In this document: one piece after another, positions 21,380-32,103 of the stretch
Numbering within the stretch: position 1 is the first letter of the stretch
How the letters are laid out: each line of letters starts with the position of its first letter
Assembly: GCA_949358305.1 (NCBI GenBank)
Contig: OX442314.1
Location: 57,111,369-57,175,368 of the forward strand
Direction of reading: 5' to 3'
Length of the DNA: 64,000 bases
DNA from: Strigamia acuminata
Taxonomy: Eukaryota; Arthropoda; Chilopoda; Geophilomorpha; Linotaeniidae
Position numbers and translations under genes: made by a program
Notes under the pieces: generated by a model
Seen by the model: the letters and a program-made list of their open reading frames with translations, nothing else
The model's database searches: none
What the model was told of the DNA's origin: nothing

Positions 21380-22520
21380 ATTTATTTAAAAATTCATATC
21401 GGAGAAAAACCATCTGACTGCCATTTCCTCGACTTAAATAGGATTTAAATAAACATTTATTAACCCACACGAGAAAAAACAATTCAAGTGCTGTTTGTGT
21501 GCATATTCCTGTATTCTTAAATTCAATACGGTTTAATTTCTGTTTAATTGGTGCATTAATAATCCACAAATCAAAACCTGCTGCTTGCTGTGTTTGTATA
21601 TTTCTCTCGTTTCATTTCCAATTTTTTATCGTGAGTGGCACACGAAAAACTTGTGCTTTATCTTTCAATCGAAATGGAATTTGAAAATGCATTGAAAAAT
21701 TCATAAGGTAGAAAAACCGTCGAATTGCCATTTGTGTGCCTATTCTATTGTTCAAAGTGAAAATTTAAGGAGACATCTTTCATCCCACACTGGGAAGATA
21801 ACCCACCCAACTGTTATTTGAGTGATTATTCCTGTTTAGGCCTGTGCGCCGAGTCGGCTGAGCTGACTCGGCTCGGCGGCTGGTCGGCTGGACCCCAGCC
21901 GCCGCCGCCGTGTGGCGACAATTTACAACTAATTACAAGCCGCCGCCGCTGCTGATTTGCCGGCGTCGAACGGCTGAATTTTTTTTTTTTTTTTTTTTTT
22001 TTCAGATGATTTTATCGCAAGTTTTTATTTTTTTCTTGTTAATTTTTTTTAATTTTTTTTTTGGGGAGTTTTTTGGTTTTTTTGTTGATTTTACACCGAA
22101 AATTTCGGCTTAGCCGATCAGCCGGCTAGCCGCCGCCGATACCGTATTGGATCGGCTGAGCCGCCAGCCGCCGACCCCTGCGAACGAGCCGGGTTCGAGC
22201 CGCCGCCACCTCGTGGCGACCAGCCGAATCAAGCCGCCGCCGAAAAATTGCGCTCGGCGCACAGGTCTATTCCTGTTACCACAATGATACCTTGAAAAAA
22301 CATTTAACCGGGCTTACAAAAATGAAAAAAATGCTGGGCACCAGCAGTCTTTATTTTTCTGGAATTTTAGACTTGTTTTTATTGCTGAATGAGGATTTTT
22401 TACGAATTAATTTATTCAAAGTATTTTCTACCTGCAGTGATGCTTGCTTGCAACCCAAACAACATGTTATGAGTTATCAATTATCCTCATTTAGCAATAT
22501 AAAATCGAAGAATGTTAAAT
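21380..22520 (+). pseudogene. C2H2 zinc-finger coding relic
   Basis: Plus-strand text includes HLLTHTR near 21460, FKCCLCAYSC near 21495, a good finger CHLCAYSIVQ...LRRHLSSHTGK near 21730-21790, and on the far side of the hAT MITE YHNDTLKKHLTG near 22285. Linkers of HTGEK type and CxxC/HxxxH spacing are recognisable, but frames change several times. A similar fragment is at 35930-36085. It is a decayed zinc-finger array, host or transposon in origin. Confidence 0.55.
21837..22269. mobile_element. hAT MITE with perfect 8-bp TSD
   Basis: Ends TAGGCCTGTGCGCCGAG (left) and CTCGGCGCACAGGTCTA (right) are inverted, and TTCCTGTT is duplicated exactly at 21829-21836 and 22270-22277. The 433-bp body has two GC-rich arms full of GCCGCC and GGCTCGGC-like motifs around a 23-base T run (from about 21979). 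It lies inside a zinc-finger frame. Confidence 0.9.
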
Positions 22521-22584
22521 GAGTGAGTTTTTATCAATAATTTTGTAGGAGATTGTCGTGATCCGACTTAAGCAATGTTTAGAG

Positions 22585-22924
22585 CAGGGGTCGGCAAGTA
22601 ATTTTAAGTTGGGTCCGGATAATATTGAAAATTTTTATCGAGGTCCAGAAAAAAAACACTTAAAAACCTTACTAAAAATCTAAGAAAATACTTAAAAACC
22701 AAATAAATCCCCCAATAAACACACACAACCCAAAAAATACCAATAAAACCTACAAAACATGAAAAAAACACAAAGAACAAGAAGAAAAACACAAAGAACA
22801 AGAAGAAAAACACCGAAAAACCAAAGAAACCGAGGGAAAATCGTCGCTAAAACGTCACCACGGTCCAAGTTTCGACCTTCCGCGGTCCGTATCCGGGCCG
22901 CGGGCTGCCAGTTGCCGACCGCTG
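22585..22924. mobile_element. Second hAT MITE with perfect 8-bp TSD
   Basis: The left end CAGGGGTCGGCAA and right end TTGCCGACCGCTG are imperfect inverted repeats of hAT CAG...CTG type. GTTTAGAG is duplicated exactly at 22577-22584 and 22925-22932. The interior contains an A-rich tandem repeat (AAAACACAAAGAACAAGAAG units, about 22766-22812). No coding sequence. Confidence 0.9.
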
Positions 22925-22987
22925 GTTTAGAGAGAGAAAATACCTTACCTGGGAATAAATCATGAAAACACTTGTATTGTGAGTGTT

Positions 22988-23607
22988 CGGACGGACGCCA
23001 CGTGGTCTGGGGAGGACCGCGAGGCGCTGGACGCAACACACACGATGATTCAATCCACGAAATACAACAGAGACACAAGTTTAGGTTTTGGTTATTGCTT
23101 TATTGTTGTCTAGGGGTATGATATGGTGTCTCAAGGTGTATTTCCCAAATGTAATAGCGGTTTTGCCGCTATTCCTGATTCGACCACGTGGCACGGCAAT
23201 CGGTAGATCGCCATGACACGTGAGATCGGTTATCGCAGTTTGTGCCGCGTCGTCGCAACGTTCTTTAGAAACGTGCGGCGAACACGGCGTGTTGGACGCT
23301 CAGGTCCCGACCGGCGACAGCATTGCTGCGTCGGTCCTTCGGGTCTCAACTATGATCGGCATTGCGAAGAAGGTCGGAACACGACCGTTCGCCATGCTGG
23401 TCAAGAATCAACTGTCGGGCTTTTGCGGGGCCCACCACTTCCGGAAGGGCCACTTCCGGTTCCCAATTGGCCGGAGCCAATGACCAACAGCTCCACCTGG
23501 TGCGGGGGACCGCGCCAGGTCGCGCACGATAAACACACGAGGTGCGCGAGAGCTGGGAAGCGCCGTGTGTTGCAGTGAAGTGACAGACTGTGTGGCAGCC
23601 GGTCACA
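22988..23607 (-). mobile_element. 620-bp LTR, family 2 (left copy)
   Basis: It matches 30326-30945 at a constant offset of 7338 bp with only about five substitutions seen. The right edge GGTCACA is followed by TCTCCCCCCCCTA, which read on the minus strand is a polypurine tract, so this is the 3' LTR of a minus-strand element. The outer edge is less certain (GGACGGACGCC shared; the terminal base differs). No matching target duplication flanks the pair. Confidence 0.85.
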
Positions 23608-23622
23608 TCTCCCCCCCCTAAA
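23608..23622 (-). other. Polypurine tract of family-2 element
   Basis: TCTCCCCCCCCTA on the plus strand, i.e. a G-run of purines on the element strand abutting the LTR. The related tracts at 37147-37170 and 59584-59600 have the same sequence context. Confidence 0.65.
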
Positions 23623-23995
23623 AAGAGGTAAGTCTTAGAAAGGAGAACTGACAACACACTTCACGAAAGTGGTTTGAAAAGTTAATTGTACATTACTTCT
23701 CTTTTTATAGGAAAACACTGCGGGAAACACACACTCAAGGACCACACTTACCCCCAGGATGAAAAACAGAAAATTTGAAATACACTGTATAATAAATAAT
23801 TTGTAAAGAACACTTGTAAATTTTTGAACATGAATAAAATGCTATTTGAATTTTAAACTTATAACTCGTGGTTATTTAAATGGAAAAACTTTAAGGGTAA
23901 GTTGAGATAAAATAAAATGTGAAAAAAAACTTGTAATTATACAATAAAAACACTTGTTTGTAGGTCTAAAAAGACCTGGACGAGACTTTTCGATT

Positions 23996-24905
23996 TTACT
24001 CTTTCGGCTCCAACGATTTCCCTGGTGTTACTGGCAATTCGTTGAGTTGATCTGCCTCTTCCTGGCGGATTGGCGACATATTCTCTGCCAGGCCTCGTTG
24101 CGTTTTCGTCTGGTGGCGGCGCGCTCTCTTTCCCCGATTCTTTTCAGCGATGGACTTCGATTTCGGCTTCGGATTCGACGTGATATCTTCCTCGGCTTTT
24201 GGAGTTTGGACCGTCGTGTCCGCATCCTCGATGATCATCTGCGTGACTTCGGCCTTACCGCCGAAAACAAGGTCTGTCGGAATGTGGCCAGATATTGGTG
24301 GCATCTCGACGACTGTCGATGTTTCCGGTGTGGCGGCGAACAGTTCGCTTGCTGGTTGCAGCGGTGCGCTCGCCGTTGGGAAAAACGAACGAGTTTGTAA
24401 CATTTCCAGCCTCGGTTGGGGCTGTCGATGATAAAGGGAGAAGTGGGGCAGGCAATTTTTGGCTCCAAACCCCTTTCAGTTCTTCAGGAATTTTCTCCGT
24501 CAGTTTTACTTTTGACAAAACAGTCTTGGCTGTCTCGCTCGTGATCGTTGCCGCCGCCGGTGTCTTCGACATGATATTGGCGGTGGCGTTTGTGTGCCTT
24601 TGGTAGTCGGCCAATTTTCGTAGCTTCTTGGCTTCGCCGTTTACCTTTTTTACGTCCCAAGTTGGATTTTCGGTATGGACAGCCAAACGAAGTTCCAGCA
24701 GCTCTGTGGAAATGTTAGTTTCCATAGAACTTGCCATTGGGTTTTTGAGTGTGGAAGGGGTTTTTGACCCACTTCCTTTGTTAATTGGTTTAATTGTCGA
24801 GTTTTTGCTCGACTTTTCTGCCAAAGTTTTCGTATTGATCACTGAGTTTTTGCTCGGGATCGCTACTTGTGATTGGGTTTCGGATGACGAATTTTTGTTC
24901 GACAT
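23996..24905 (-). pseudogene. Unrecognised low-complexity ORF near the 3' LTR, frameshifted
   Basis: Two minus-strand ORFs, 24905-24255 (MSNKNSSSETQ...) and 24403-23996 (...QTRSFFPTASAPL...SLEPKE), abut in different frames near 24400, so one frameshift separates two halves of a single ORF of about 300 residues. It is Ser/Thr/Lys-rich, with a central helical-looking part (ELLELRLAV...KKLRKLADYQ) and a basic C-terminal patch (EKNRGKRARRHQTKTQRG). It lies between an integrase end and the polypurine tract, where env or a third ORF would be. No domain recognised. Confidence 0.4.
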
Positions 24906-25394
24906 CCTCGCCTTTTTCCTTGGTGGTTGGGTTGGGGTAGAGATTCGTACACGTTGTTAAGGCGTAATTTGGATGGACCGCAGACGTTTTCTAGACGTCC
25001 TGTATTTGGTCCAAAATTGATTTCTCGAATTCAGGGGTGTTCCCCTGGTGGTTAGTCGAGCAGTTTTCTCGGTGGCCTTCGAATTCTTTGCGGCCGACCG
25101 GAAATTTGTTGTGACTTCGACTTCGACTTTGAAACTACATTTGGCAGAGGTAAACTGCTCTTTGGTTCGAAATTTTCAATGGTTGCACTGGTATTTTAGC
25201 CATTTGATTGCTGTACTGGCGTTTTTTTTGGTTGTGCTGGAGTTGGCAATTTAGTTGTTACTCCAGTATTCAAAGGTTGTGTTGAAATTGGCAATTTTGT
25301 TGTCCATTCAGCATCCCTTGGTTGATTTTCAGGGACTTCTATATCTCTTTCATCTGGAATAGGCCACTTGGTATTCTCATCTGAAGGAATAAAT

Positions 25395-25645
25395 CTCCTG
25401 TGTTTCACAATGTTGTAAAACCATTTGTATTGGTCATTTTAGTGATTATACCTGGTTCTTTGAAAAGGTCTTTGCGAGACGTAGCTAATGGTATAGCTAT
25501 TTTCCTCAAATGGTGGATTTTTAGTGATACTAAATTTCCAACTTCAAATCTAGAATTCTCAGTGTGGTCTGAACTTGTCAAATCACAGCTGAAAGTTTTC
25601 CAAATTCGTGGTGCTGTAGTTGCTTTCTGCGCGTTTCAGCGTCCT
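25395..25645 (-). pseudogene. Gypsy integrase C-terminal fragment
   Basis: An open minus-strand frame reads APRIWKTF, FEVGNLVSLKIHHLRK and EPGIITKMTNTNGF. The FxVGDLV...GP-I-K pattern is typical of the DNA-binding C-terminal end of retroelement integrases. The catalytic core was not found upstream, where 25665-25900 is open in two frames but unrecognisable. Confidence 0.5.
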
Positions 25646-25948
25646 ATTACAAAAACAACTAACTTAGTCTTTAAACCAAAGCATCTTGGTCGTCCATTTG
25701 TAGAAAGACTGCTTCGAGCCAGCTGCTACTTTTGCATCCGTAAGGGTGACAAAGTGCGAGCGAATCAGGCAGAGACAGCATAATTCTTTCTGCAAATTGG
25801 TTCTCAAACTCAAATGCAGATGCATTCTTCTGATTGCTGCTGTTTTCACCTCGTGGGACATTCCTTGTTTTAAAAATGACTGCCACCACAGGTCTAACAA
25901 CTTTTATTTGTAGTGAGTGTAATTGTTCATGAGAGAGGGATTAGGGAT

Positions 25949-26420
25949 GTCACTTCCCCCCCTGTTCTCTTATTGGTAGTGAATTTATTTAATTGTGTGT
26001 AATTAAATTCTCAGAGATCCCACGATTTTCGAAAATTTGTTTGAAAATCAAATCTTTTCCCGAAAAATCTGTGATCACCACATGTTTTTCCATTGTTTCC
26101 TGGTCGCCATTCTGTATTTCTACGAAAAAACAGCAATATTGACCAAATAAATGCCAAAATTTCTCAATTTCTGAAGAAAAGCAACATTTTTTGAAAGCAA
26201 ATAGAAATTTGTTTGAAACTAGAAGTTCAGAACCAGATCAAATATTGGTCTGATTCCATGAGAACATGACTTTTGTGCCCTAAAAAAGCACGAAATCATG
26301 TCCAAAGAACTTCTAAATTTTCAAACCAGAGACTTTTATCGTTGTTTTGCAACAATAAATTTACCCGCGCTAGTGCGCAGATAAAAAACAATCCTTGTCG
26401 TATTGCAACAAAGGATAGTC
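25949..26420 (-). repeat. Diverged long direct repeat A (possible LTR of an older element)
   Basis: It matches 28096-28540 in order: GGATTAGGGATGTCACTTCCC, GTTTCCTGGTCGCCAT, GAACCAGATCA..TGGTCTGATTCC, ACATGACTTTTGT and a degenerate AAAAGCAC..AATCATGTCC block. The two copies flank a gag-like ORF, which is the arrangement of a retroelement with old, diverged LTRs; both begin TGTCACT. Confidence 0.6.
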
Positions 26421-26559
26421 AGCATCCAGTCAAAATCTGCTTGGACTTTGTCATTTTTGGGCTATAACTCCCATCAGACTCAGTAATAATTTGAGAAAGA
26501 AAAAATCAATCTTTTCTGGGCATAGGAAAAAACGGTTTCAATGGGCTAGCCATCGATTC

Positions 26560-26710
26560 AATTTCACCTAGATCTTGGAGGAGTTCTGTCATGGACTCAA
26601 TCATAAATGATGATGTCCAAATTCAGGCAAGAGTCCATGTTCTGTGCAGTTTCTAGAACTTTGTTTATCGTCCTCTAAAATGCACAAGATGTATTACACA
26701 AACTGAAAGG
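26560..26710 (-). pseudogene. Gypsy RT fragment downstream of gag
   Basis: The minus strand reads CVPFSLCNTSCAF, then after a stop RTINKVLETA and LDIIIYD, matching the PFGLCNAPATFQRLM...YLDDIII region of gypsy RT. Stops show decay. It lies directly after the gag ORF at 26842, so most of the intervening gag-pol sequence has been deleted. Confidence 0.55.
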
Positions 26711-26841
26711 CACACAAGCAATCCAGTATGTTTCATCAAAGTTTGAAAAAACAGTCTTGCTTTCTCAACTTTTGAAGTTGCTATCGCTTCCTCGTTGAGG
26801 ATCGAAGCTTCTGTTGCTACACAAGCTTTTCTGAGAGCTGC

Positions 26842-28056
26842 TCACGTATTATCCGCATGTAATGCAGTACGTGCCATGTCTCTCGCTGCCGGTCGCAAAA
26901 TAGTCAAGACCTTACGGAGTTGTAGGCTCTCATGGACTGGAATAGCCAGCTGTGTATACAGCCTCTCCAATCTGAATACTACTTGAGTGGCAGACTCATG
27001 TGATGCCTGTTGCATCTTGTCTATTTCAGCCAGTAACAATGCGTCGCTTGGCCTGAAATGTAGAAGGAATTCGTTCTCAAATTCTTGCCAAGTATTTTTA
27101 GCAGTTGAAGAGAACCATGTTCCTGCTTCACCTTTGAAAAACTTAAATAGATGCTCTTTGAGCACCTGGTTGATAGAAGGTTCTGCAAAAGCAAGAGCCC
27201 CTTTCAAGTCCATTAAGAAGTCGTGAGCTTCCATTTTGTTACCAAGAAACGGTTCCAAACAGATGGCATTCACGCGCTTACTCAATTCAAAATTGCTTAA
27301 AGTGCGTGATACCGTTATCGCGTCTTTGGGTTTAAAGTCGCCTAATGGTTTGTCTACTCCTTGGCCGATGGTATTACCCCAGGCCAAAAAAGTCGGATTT
27401 ATAGTAACTGCTTGTGGCGTTACGTTTTGCGTATTGCCGTTCACAATTACTGGTTGGCTTGAATGTGTGCACGACACAACTGTTTTTGCAGCGGTCGCCA
27501 CTTTTTCGGCTTCGACCATTGCTTGGCCTGCCGCTGTCACGTTGTCCATGACTGATTTCTGTTGGGTTAACAGGTCAGACAAGGTTTTTATTGATCGCAA
27601 ATGGGTTTGATTTGCTATTTCCGCTTCTTTGAGACGGCTGGTTAGGTCGTCAATTTCTGCGGAAAGGTCCGCTGATTGTCGTTTTGCAACATCAGCTTCA
27701 TGTTTGATTTCCACTGCATGGTTGGCCACTGCAAGCAGCGTGCTTTCCCATACGGTGTACGTGTTCATATTCTCGATTTTTAGATCGAAAATTTCGCATG
27801 TTGTCTCAAGCATTGCTCGATCCAACGTTTTATTACCTTCATTCGACATTTCTTCTTCGATTGTTAAATTCAGGGGTGAATTGTTTGTATCCACGTCGGA
27901 ATCTTTTTCTCTTGTAACGGTTTTGGTCGCTGGCGATTTCCACGTGGGCTTGCCTGATCTGGTGTGTGGCATTGGCCGAACTGTGCCAGAAGACAGGTCC
28001 GCAGAAAAACAAAATGGACGCAAAGGGTTAGTTTGCAACCAATTAGAGGTCAGCAA
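26842..28056 (-). CDS. gag: Retrotransposon Gag-like protein
   Basis: 404 codons, uninterrupted. Residues about 95-175 form a likely coiled coil (SADLSAEIDDLTSRLKEAEI). Residues about 265-395 carry the Retrotrans_gag (PF03732) pattern: AHDFLMDLKGAL, LFKFFKGEAGTWFSS, TWQEFENEFLLHF, ATQVVFRLERLYTQL. There is no CCHC knuckle before the stop. It lies between direct repeats A and B and reads toward a ruined RT fragment, so it is the preserved gag of an otherwise defective gypsy-like element. Confidence 0.75.
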   Translation of the reverse strand: MLTSNWLQTNPLRPFCFSADLSSGTVRPMPHTRSGKPTWKSPATKTVTREKDSDVDTNNSPLNLTIEEEMSNEGNKTLDRAMLETTCEIFDLKIENMNTYTVWESTLLAVANHAVEIKHEADVAKRQSADLSAEIDDLTSRLKEAEIANQTHLRSIKTLSDLLTQQKSVMDNVTAAGQAMVEAEKVATAAKTVVSCTHSSQPVIVNGNTQNVTPQAVTINPTFLAWGNTIGQGVDKPLGDFKPKDAITVSRTLSNFELSKRVNAICLEPFLGNKMEAHDFLMDLKGALAFAEPSINQVLKEHLFKFFKGEAGTWFSSTAKNTWQEFENEFLLHFRPSDALLLAEIDKMQQASHESATQVVFRLERLYTQLAIPVHESLQLRKVLTILRPAARDMARTALHADNT

Positions 28057-28095
28057 CGTTGTGAAATTTAGCCATTCATGGGGGAGGGATTAGTG

Positions 28096-28540
28096 ATGTC
28101 ACTCCCCCCCATTATTCCCATAAATCACGTGATTGGTTCGAAATTTTCAGAAGTTATTTCCCAGAGTTCCAAAAAACTTTTAGTTTCTCGAAATTCCAGA
28201 ATTTCTGGAAAAATCTTAGATTTCCACATGGTTTTCCTATTGTTTCCAGGTCGCCATCTTTGATTTTTTGAAAAAAATAAAAAACTTTGACCAGAAAATG
28301 TGATTTGATTATTTCTGTTTTTGCAGAAAAACCAACATTTTGAAAGCAACAGAAAGTGATTGTTTGGTACTAGAAGCCATAGAACCAGATCATAAATGGT
28401 CTGATTCCAAAGAAACATGACTTTTGTACTTTGTAAAAGCACTCAAATCATGTCCCAAAAGCTTCGACATTACCAAACGAATGGTTTTTACCATTGTTAA
28501 AAGTTTTAACTTAAAACAACGGTAAAGTGACACGCAAAAG
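28096..28540 (-). repeat. Diverged long direct repeat B (possible LTR)
   Basis: Partner of 25949-26420. The start sits in a short palindromic context (GGGGAGGGATTAGTGATGTCAC then a C run). It is followed by a tandem pair of about 50-bp units (28551-28650) containing CCACAACTTTATTG. Confidence 0.6.
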
Positions 28541-28659
28541 CGTTAATTAATCCCACAACTTTATTGTTTTTGCAACAAAGAAGTAGAATACACAAAATAA
28601 CCCCACAACTTTATTGTTTTGCAACAAAGAAGTAGAATTCACAATTTAAAAAGAAGAAA

Positions 28660-29290
28660 GACAAGAAAAAATACAATGAAAAAATGATAAAAGATGTGTG
28701 AAGTTCCCAAGAAAATCACCCCAAAACTTACAATTTTTAGCAGAAGTCTGCAGAAATAAACAGGGATATTACTAGTTCTCTCCTTCTGCCCCAAGAAAAT
28801 AGCAATTGCGCCCGCTCGCCTACGCTGAGGCCTTCACCTCAGTCTGCACGAGGCTGTCTTCTCGACAGAAACGTGCCTACACTGGAATGTCTGCTCATCC
28901 CAATGAAGTGGTTGTTTGTTTGAGACAATCAGGTACATCTTAAAAGTAGGAGGCAAACGCACCCGTCGTCCCTAGTCTCTCTGGGTCCCATCTTTCAGCT
29001 GCCATCTCGAAGCCATGTCACCCTCCATTTGGTGCTGTATACCGCCCGGCATGAAATACTTGTATTCAATTGCAATGATATCTACTGTCAGGTGTGGAGT
29101 CCAAGGAAACCATGAAAATAATAGATAGAGAAGTAAAAATTGAAGAGAAAGAAAAATGAAAAAAGTGTAAGTAAAAATATAAAGTTCCCAAATTGCAAAG
29201 ATTGCTTTAAAACTGTGGTTCGAGCACAGTCTCTACACAACCAGTAACAACTCGAAAAGTTTAAAAAAAGGTGAATAAAATATTGAAAAT
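28660..29290. other. No gene recognised
   Basis: Mixed composition sequence with no long ORF, inside the family-2 LTR pair. Parts such as 28800-29000 are GC-richer, but no motif was recognised. Confidence 0.4.
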
Positions 29291-29299
29291 AAAGTTACA

Positions 29300-29990
29300 G
29301 GCTAGATTCCCAGTCTTTTTTCAAAGCTGGTAGCTACCTGAATATACAGATATCGTTCCTACGCCCTAACGAGCTCTCTGTATCATTCGGGCACTTCACC
29401 ATCGGTATCCCCGTACCTCCGGCAGCCCGCCCCGCTGTCCAAGTCCCAGTCTCCACAGTTCTTGGGTTGTGCGCAACAACTTGCAACTGTTTCTGACCAG
29501 TACTTGGGACAGGGTAGGAATTAGAACGGAATGAACTTGGTATTCCAGCACTTTGAGCGACCGCAGGGCAATTCAGAGCTAATGAATCGCCACAGCAACC
29601 TCCAAGCCAGTTTTCCCATGCTTGCCAGCACTTCGCCGCTACCCAGATCCAATTTATTTGACCACCGCTCAGTGCATCCTGAGTAAGTCAAGGCAACTTC
29701 CCCGTAGTAGCGACCTGGATACCGGGTAATACCCCAGTCTTCAAAAGGTCTTGTGCTCAAAGCTCAGTTCATTGCAACGCTTCCTCGCCCGGCCCATAAT
29801 GGAACCATTGGCTGCAGTGTGGCAATTGGATTATGCCCGCATTGGTTTTAGCGTAACCGCCTATCCCCTGTGGGTTTTGGCTTGTTGGTGGCCACCAACG
29901 CGCCTCCTCCTCTAATCAGGTTCAAAACTCTGCAGTTATAGTGCCATTACTTTACATGGGCTTCGCACCAAGAAAATAAAAATAAAAGCA
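29300..29990 (-). other. Degraded coding-like stretch, unrecognised
   Basis: The minus strand reads for about 130 codons with few stops (for example NWIWVAAKCWQAWENWLGG, PSTGQKQLQVVAHNPRTVE) in one frame and as an 80-codon ORF (29521-29760) in another. It occupies the 5' region of the family-2 element, where gag is expected. No family resemblance could be stated. Confidence 0.3.
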
Positions 29991-30300
29991 AGGTTCAGAA
30001 TCATATTCCCCTCCCAACCACCCAGTTGTTTAAGCTGAGCTAGAGAGAAATAGGAGACTTTTGGAAAGTATGGCTAATGTAAGTCCCTGCTTGCCATTAC
30101 CCAGGCAAGCTGGACATGCACAGCCAAAAATTTTTGTCAAATCAGGGTCCAATGGTCAGCGATTAGCGGCCGTTTCGCTTGCTGACCCCCTGTCACAACC
30201 ATGACCAAAGAAGTTTCCCCCTCTTTTGAAAGAAAAGAGATTTGTCTAATATTGTGTTTTTGCACAATCAGTGAACAAAAATTTTTCGCCAGAGAGTTCA

Positions 30301-30325
30301 AGATCTCGGACGGGCCCACAACTTC
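30301..30325 (-). other. Primer-binding-site candidate of family-2 element
   Basis: On the minus strand, seven bases after the LTR, the sequence TGGGCCCGTCCGAGATCTTG could pair with a tRNA 3' end. The complementary strand contains GTTCAAGATC, the form of a T-psi-C arm, so the fit to a tRNA extends past the acceptor stem. The tRNA species is not assigned. Confidence 0.5.
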
Positions 30326-30945
30326 TGGACGGACGCCACGTGGTCTGGGGAGGACCGCGAGGCGCTGGACGCAACACACACGATGATTCAATCCACGAAA
30401 TACAACAGAGACACAAGTTTAGGTTTTGGTTATTGCTTTATTGTTGTTTAGGGGTATGATATGGTGTCTCAAAGTGTATTTCCCAAATGTAATAGCGGTT
30501 TTGTCGCTATTCCTGATTCGACCACGTGGCACGGCAATCGGTAGATCGCCATGACACGTGAGATCGGTTATCGCAGTTTGTGCCGCGTCGTCGCAACGTT
30601 CTTTAGAAACGTGCGGCGAACACGGCGTGTTGGACGCTCAGGTCCCGACCGGCGACAGCATTGCTGCGTCGGTCCTTCGGGTCTCAACTATGATCGGCAT
30701 TGCGAAGAAGGTCGGAACACGACCGTTCGCCATGCTGGTCAAGAATCAACTGTCGGGCTTCTGCGGGGCCCACCACTTCCGGAAGGGCCACTTCCGGTTC
30801 CCAATTGGCCGGAGCCAATGACCAACAGCTCCACCTGGTGCGGGGGACCGCGCCAGGTCGCGCACGATAAACACACGAGGTGCGCGAGAGCTGGGAAGCG
30901 CCGTGTGTTGCAGTGAAGTGACAGACTGTGTGGCAGCCGGTCACA
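30326..30945 (-). mobile_element. 620-bp LTR, family 2 (right copy)
   Basis: 5' LTR for a minus-strand element; about 99% identical to 22988-23607 with no length change. Small differences are seen, for example a T for C in the GTTGTCTAGGGG motif. The sequence beyond (TCATA) does not match the base run before the left LTR (GTGTT), so no target duplication is visible. Confidence 0.85.
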
Positions 30946-31180
30946 TCATAAATGTAATTACAATGTTTTATTTAAATTTAATGTTTTACAAATAATTCTA
31001 ATATTAATACTAATTAAATTATATTGTTGGTCTCGGGTCGTATTCTTGCGGACACGAGTGAATGCTAAACAATTGGAAACAATTGTTTTAAGCTTAAATC
31101 TGGTCTGTTATTTTATGTCTAGGGTTAAATGGATTTTAAGTTAATTTCGAATGATAATTCTGTTTATATTACTAATTCGA
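30946..31180 (-). repeat. Partial LTR related to the 632-bp family
   Basis: TATTGTTGGTCTCGGGTCG, a GCGGACACGAGT-like motif, GCTAAACAATTG and GTCTAGGGTTAA occur in the same order as in the LTRs at 60257 and 13526. It lacks both ends and abuts the family-2 LTR directly. Confidence 0.5.
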
Positions 31181-31634
31181 AATGAATTATTAAGCGACAA
31201 GATAAGTCTCATCAATCTGCACAGCCATGTCTTTTTCCCATATGCAGGTCTTTCTGGACTTTGCAGAAGGCGTTTGCTTTCTCTTCTTTTCTTTCTTCTG
31301 AATTCTAATATATTCCCTGAAATTTATTTTTTCTGTTGATGGTTCTAGATGAGCAAAACTAATAATTCTATTAATTCTGGCAAGTTTTAAAGGTCCCTAT
31401 AAGTTACCCAGCCACAGTGAGCCAAATAACTTCTTATTCTCTTCTCTTCATAGTTTTTTCTTTTCGTTGAATGGAAGGAATTTCTAATGCTGTTGGTTTG
31501 AGCTATACATATTTGACTCATTCGAATACTTAAAAATAATTTTTTTTTAGTTGATGTTAAATCAATAAATTACATATTGATTTCACCAATTCGAAACAAA
31601 TCATTTGAACTCGCTCTCTGGACTTAACCACGAT

Positions 31635-32103
31635 TTATAATAATGAGCCTTGCGACCTAGATTCCCAAATATTGCTGTGGCTCACGTAGTCTTTTTTAAA
31701 ATAATCAGCAAATTCATTTAATCCTTTAAAGATTAATTCATGATTAAATTTATTTTGCATTCTTTTAAATGTTTTTTTATCCGTTTGTTGCAGAAGGCAC
31801 CAAAGAACTAGTTCACTAGTTCTTCTTGATTCTTCACATGTCGAAATTTGGACTATCAAAAACTTTAATCCACACATTGTAAAATGAATTATCAATATCT
31901 GACATAAAAGTTTTTACCTTAACTTTAATCCTACACTTTTTAATGTTTTGAAAGCTTTCATTCATGTCATCAAAAACTAAAATTGTTGTCATTTGTTCCA
32001 TGTTGACTCTTTTTTTTTTTTTAACAATTCTTGTGCTTAATTCATTAGCACCAACAAAGTCATCTTTTTGAAGAGGAATATTCTCATCTTCACGACATGA
32101 CAC
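31635..32103 (-). pseudogene. Unrecognised frameshifted ORF pair
   Basis: ORFs 32103-31834 and 31895-31635 overlap in different frames and may be one broken protein of about 150 residues (VNMEQMTTILVFDDMN..., CEESRRTSELVLWCL...). No family recognised. Just upstream on the same strand, near 31350-31440, ARINRIISFAHLEPS resembles the end of a gypsy pol, so this may be retroelement sequence. Confidence 0.25.

Noticed and set aside
28800-29000. Possible rRNA or tRNA fragment in the GC-richer stretch
   Set aside because: No conserved rRNA helix text or tRNA cloverleaf could be recognised.
22983-30950. Target duplication around the 620-bp LTR pair
   Set aside because: Flanking pentamers GTGTT and TCATA differ; no duplication of 4-6 bp could be matched.
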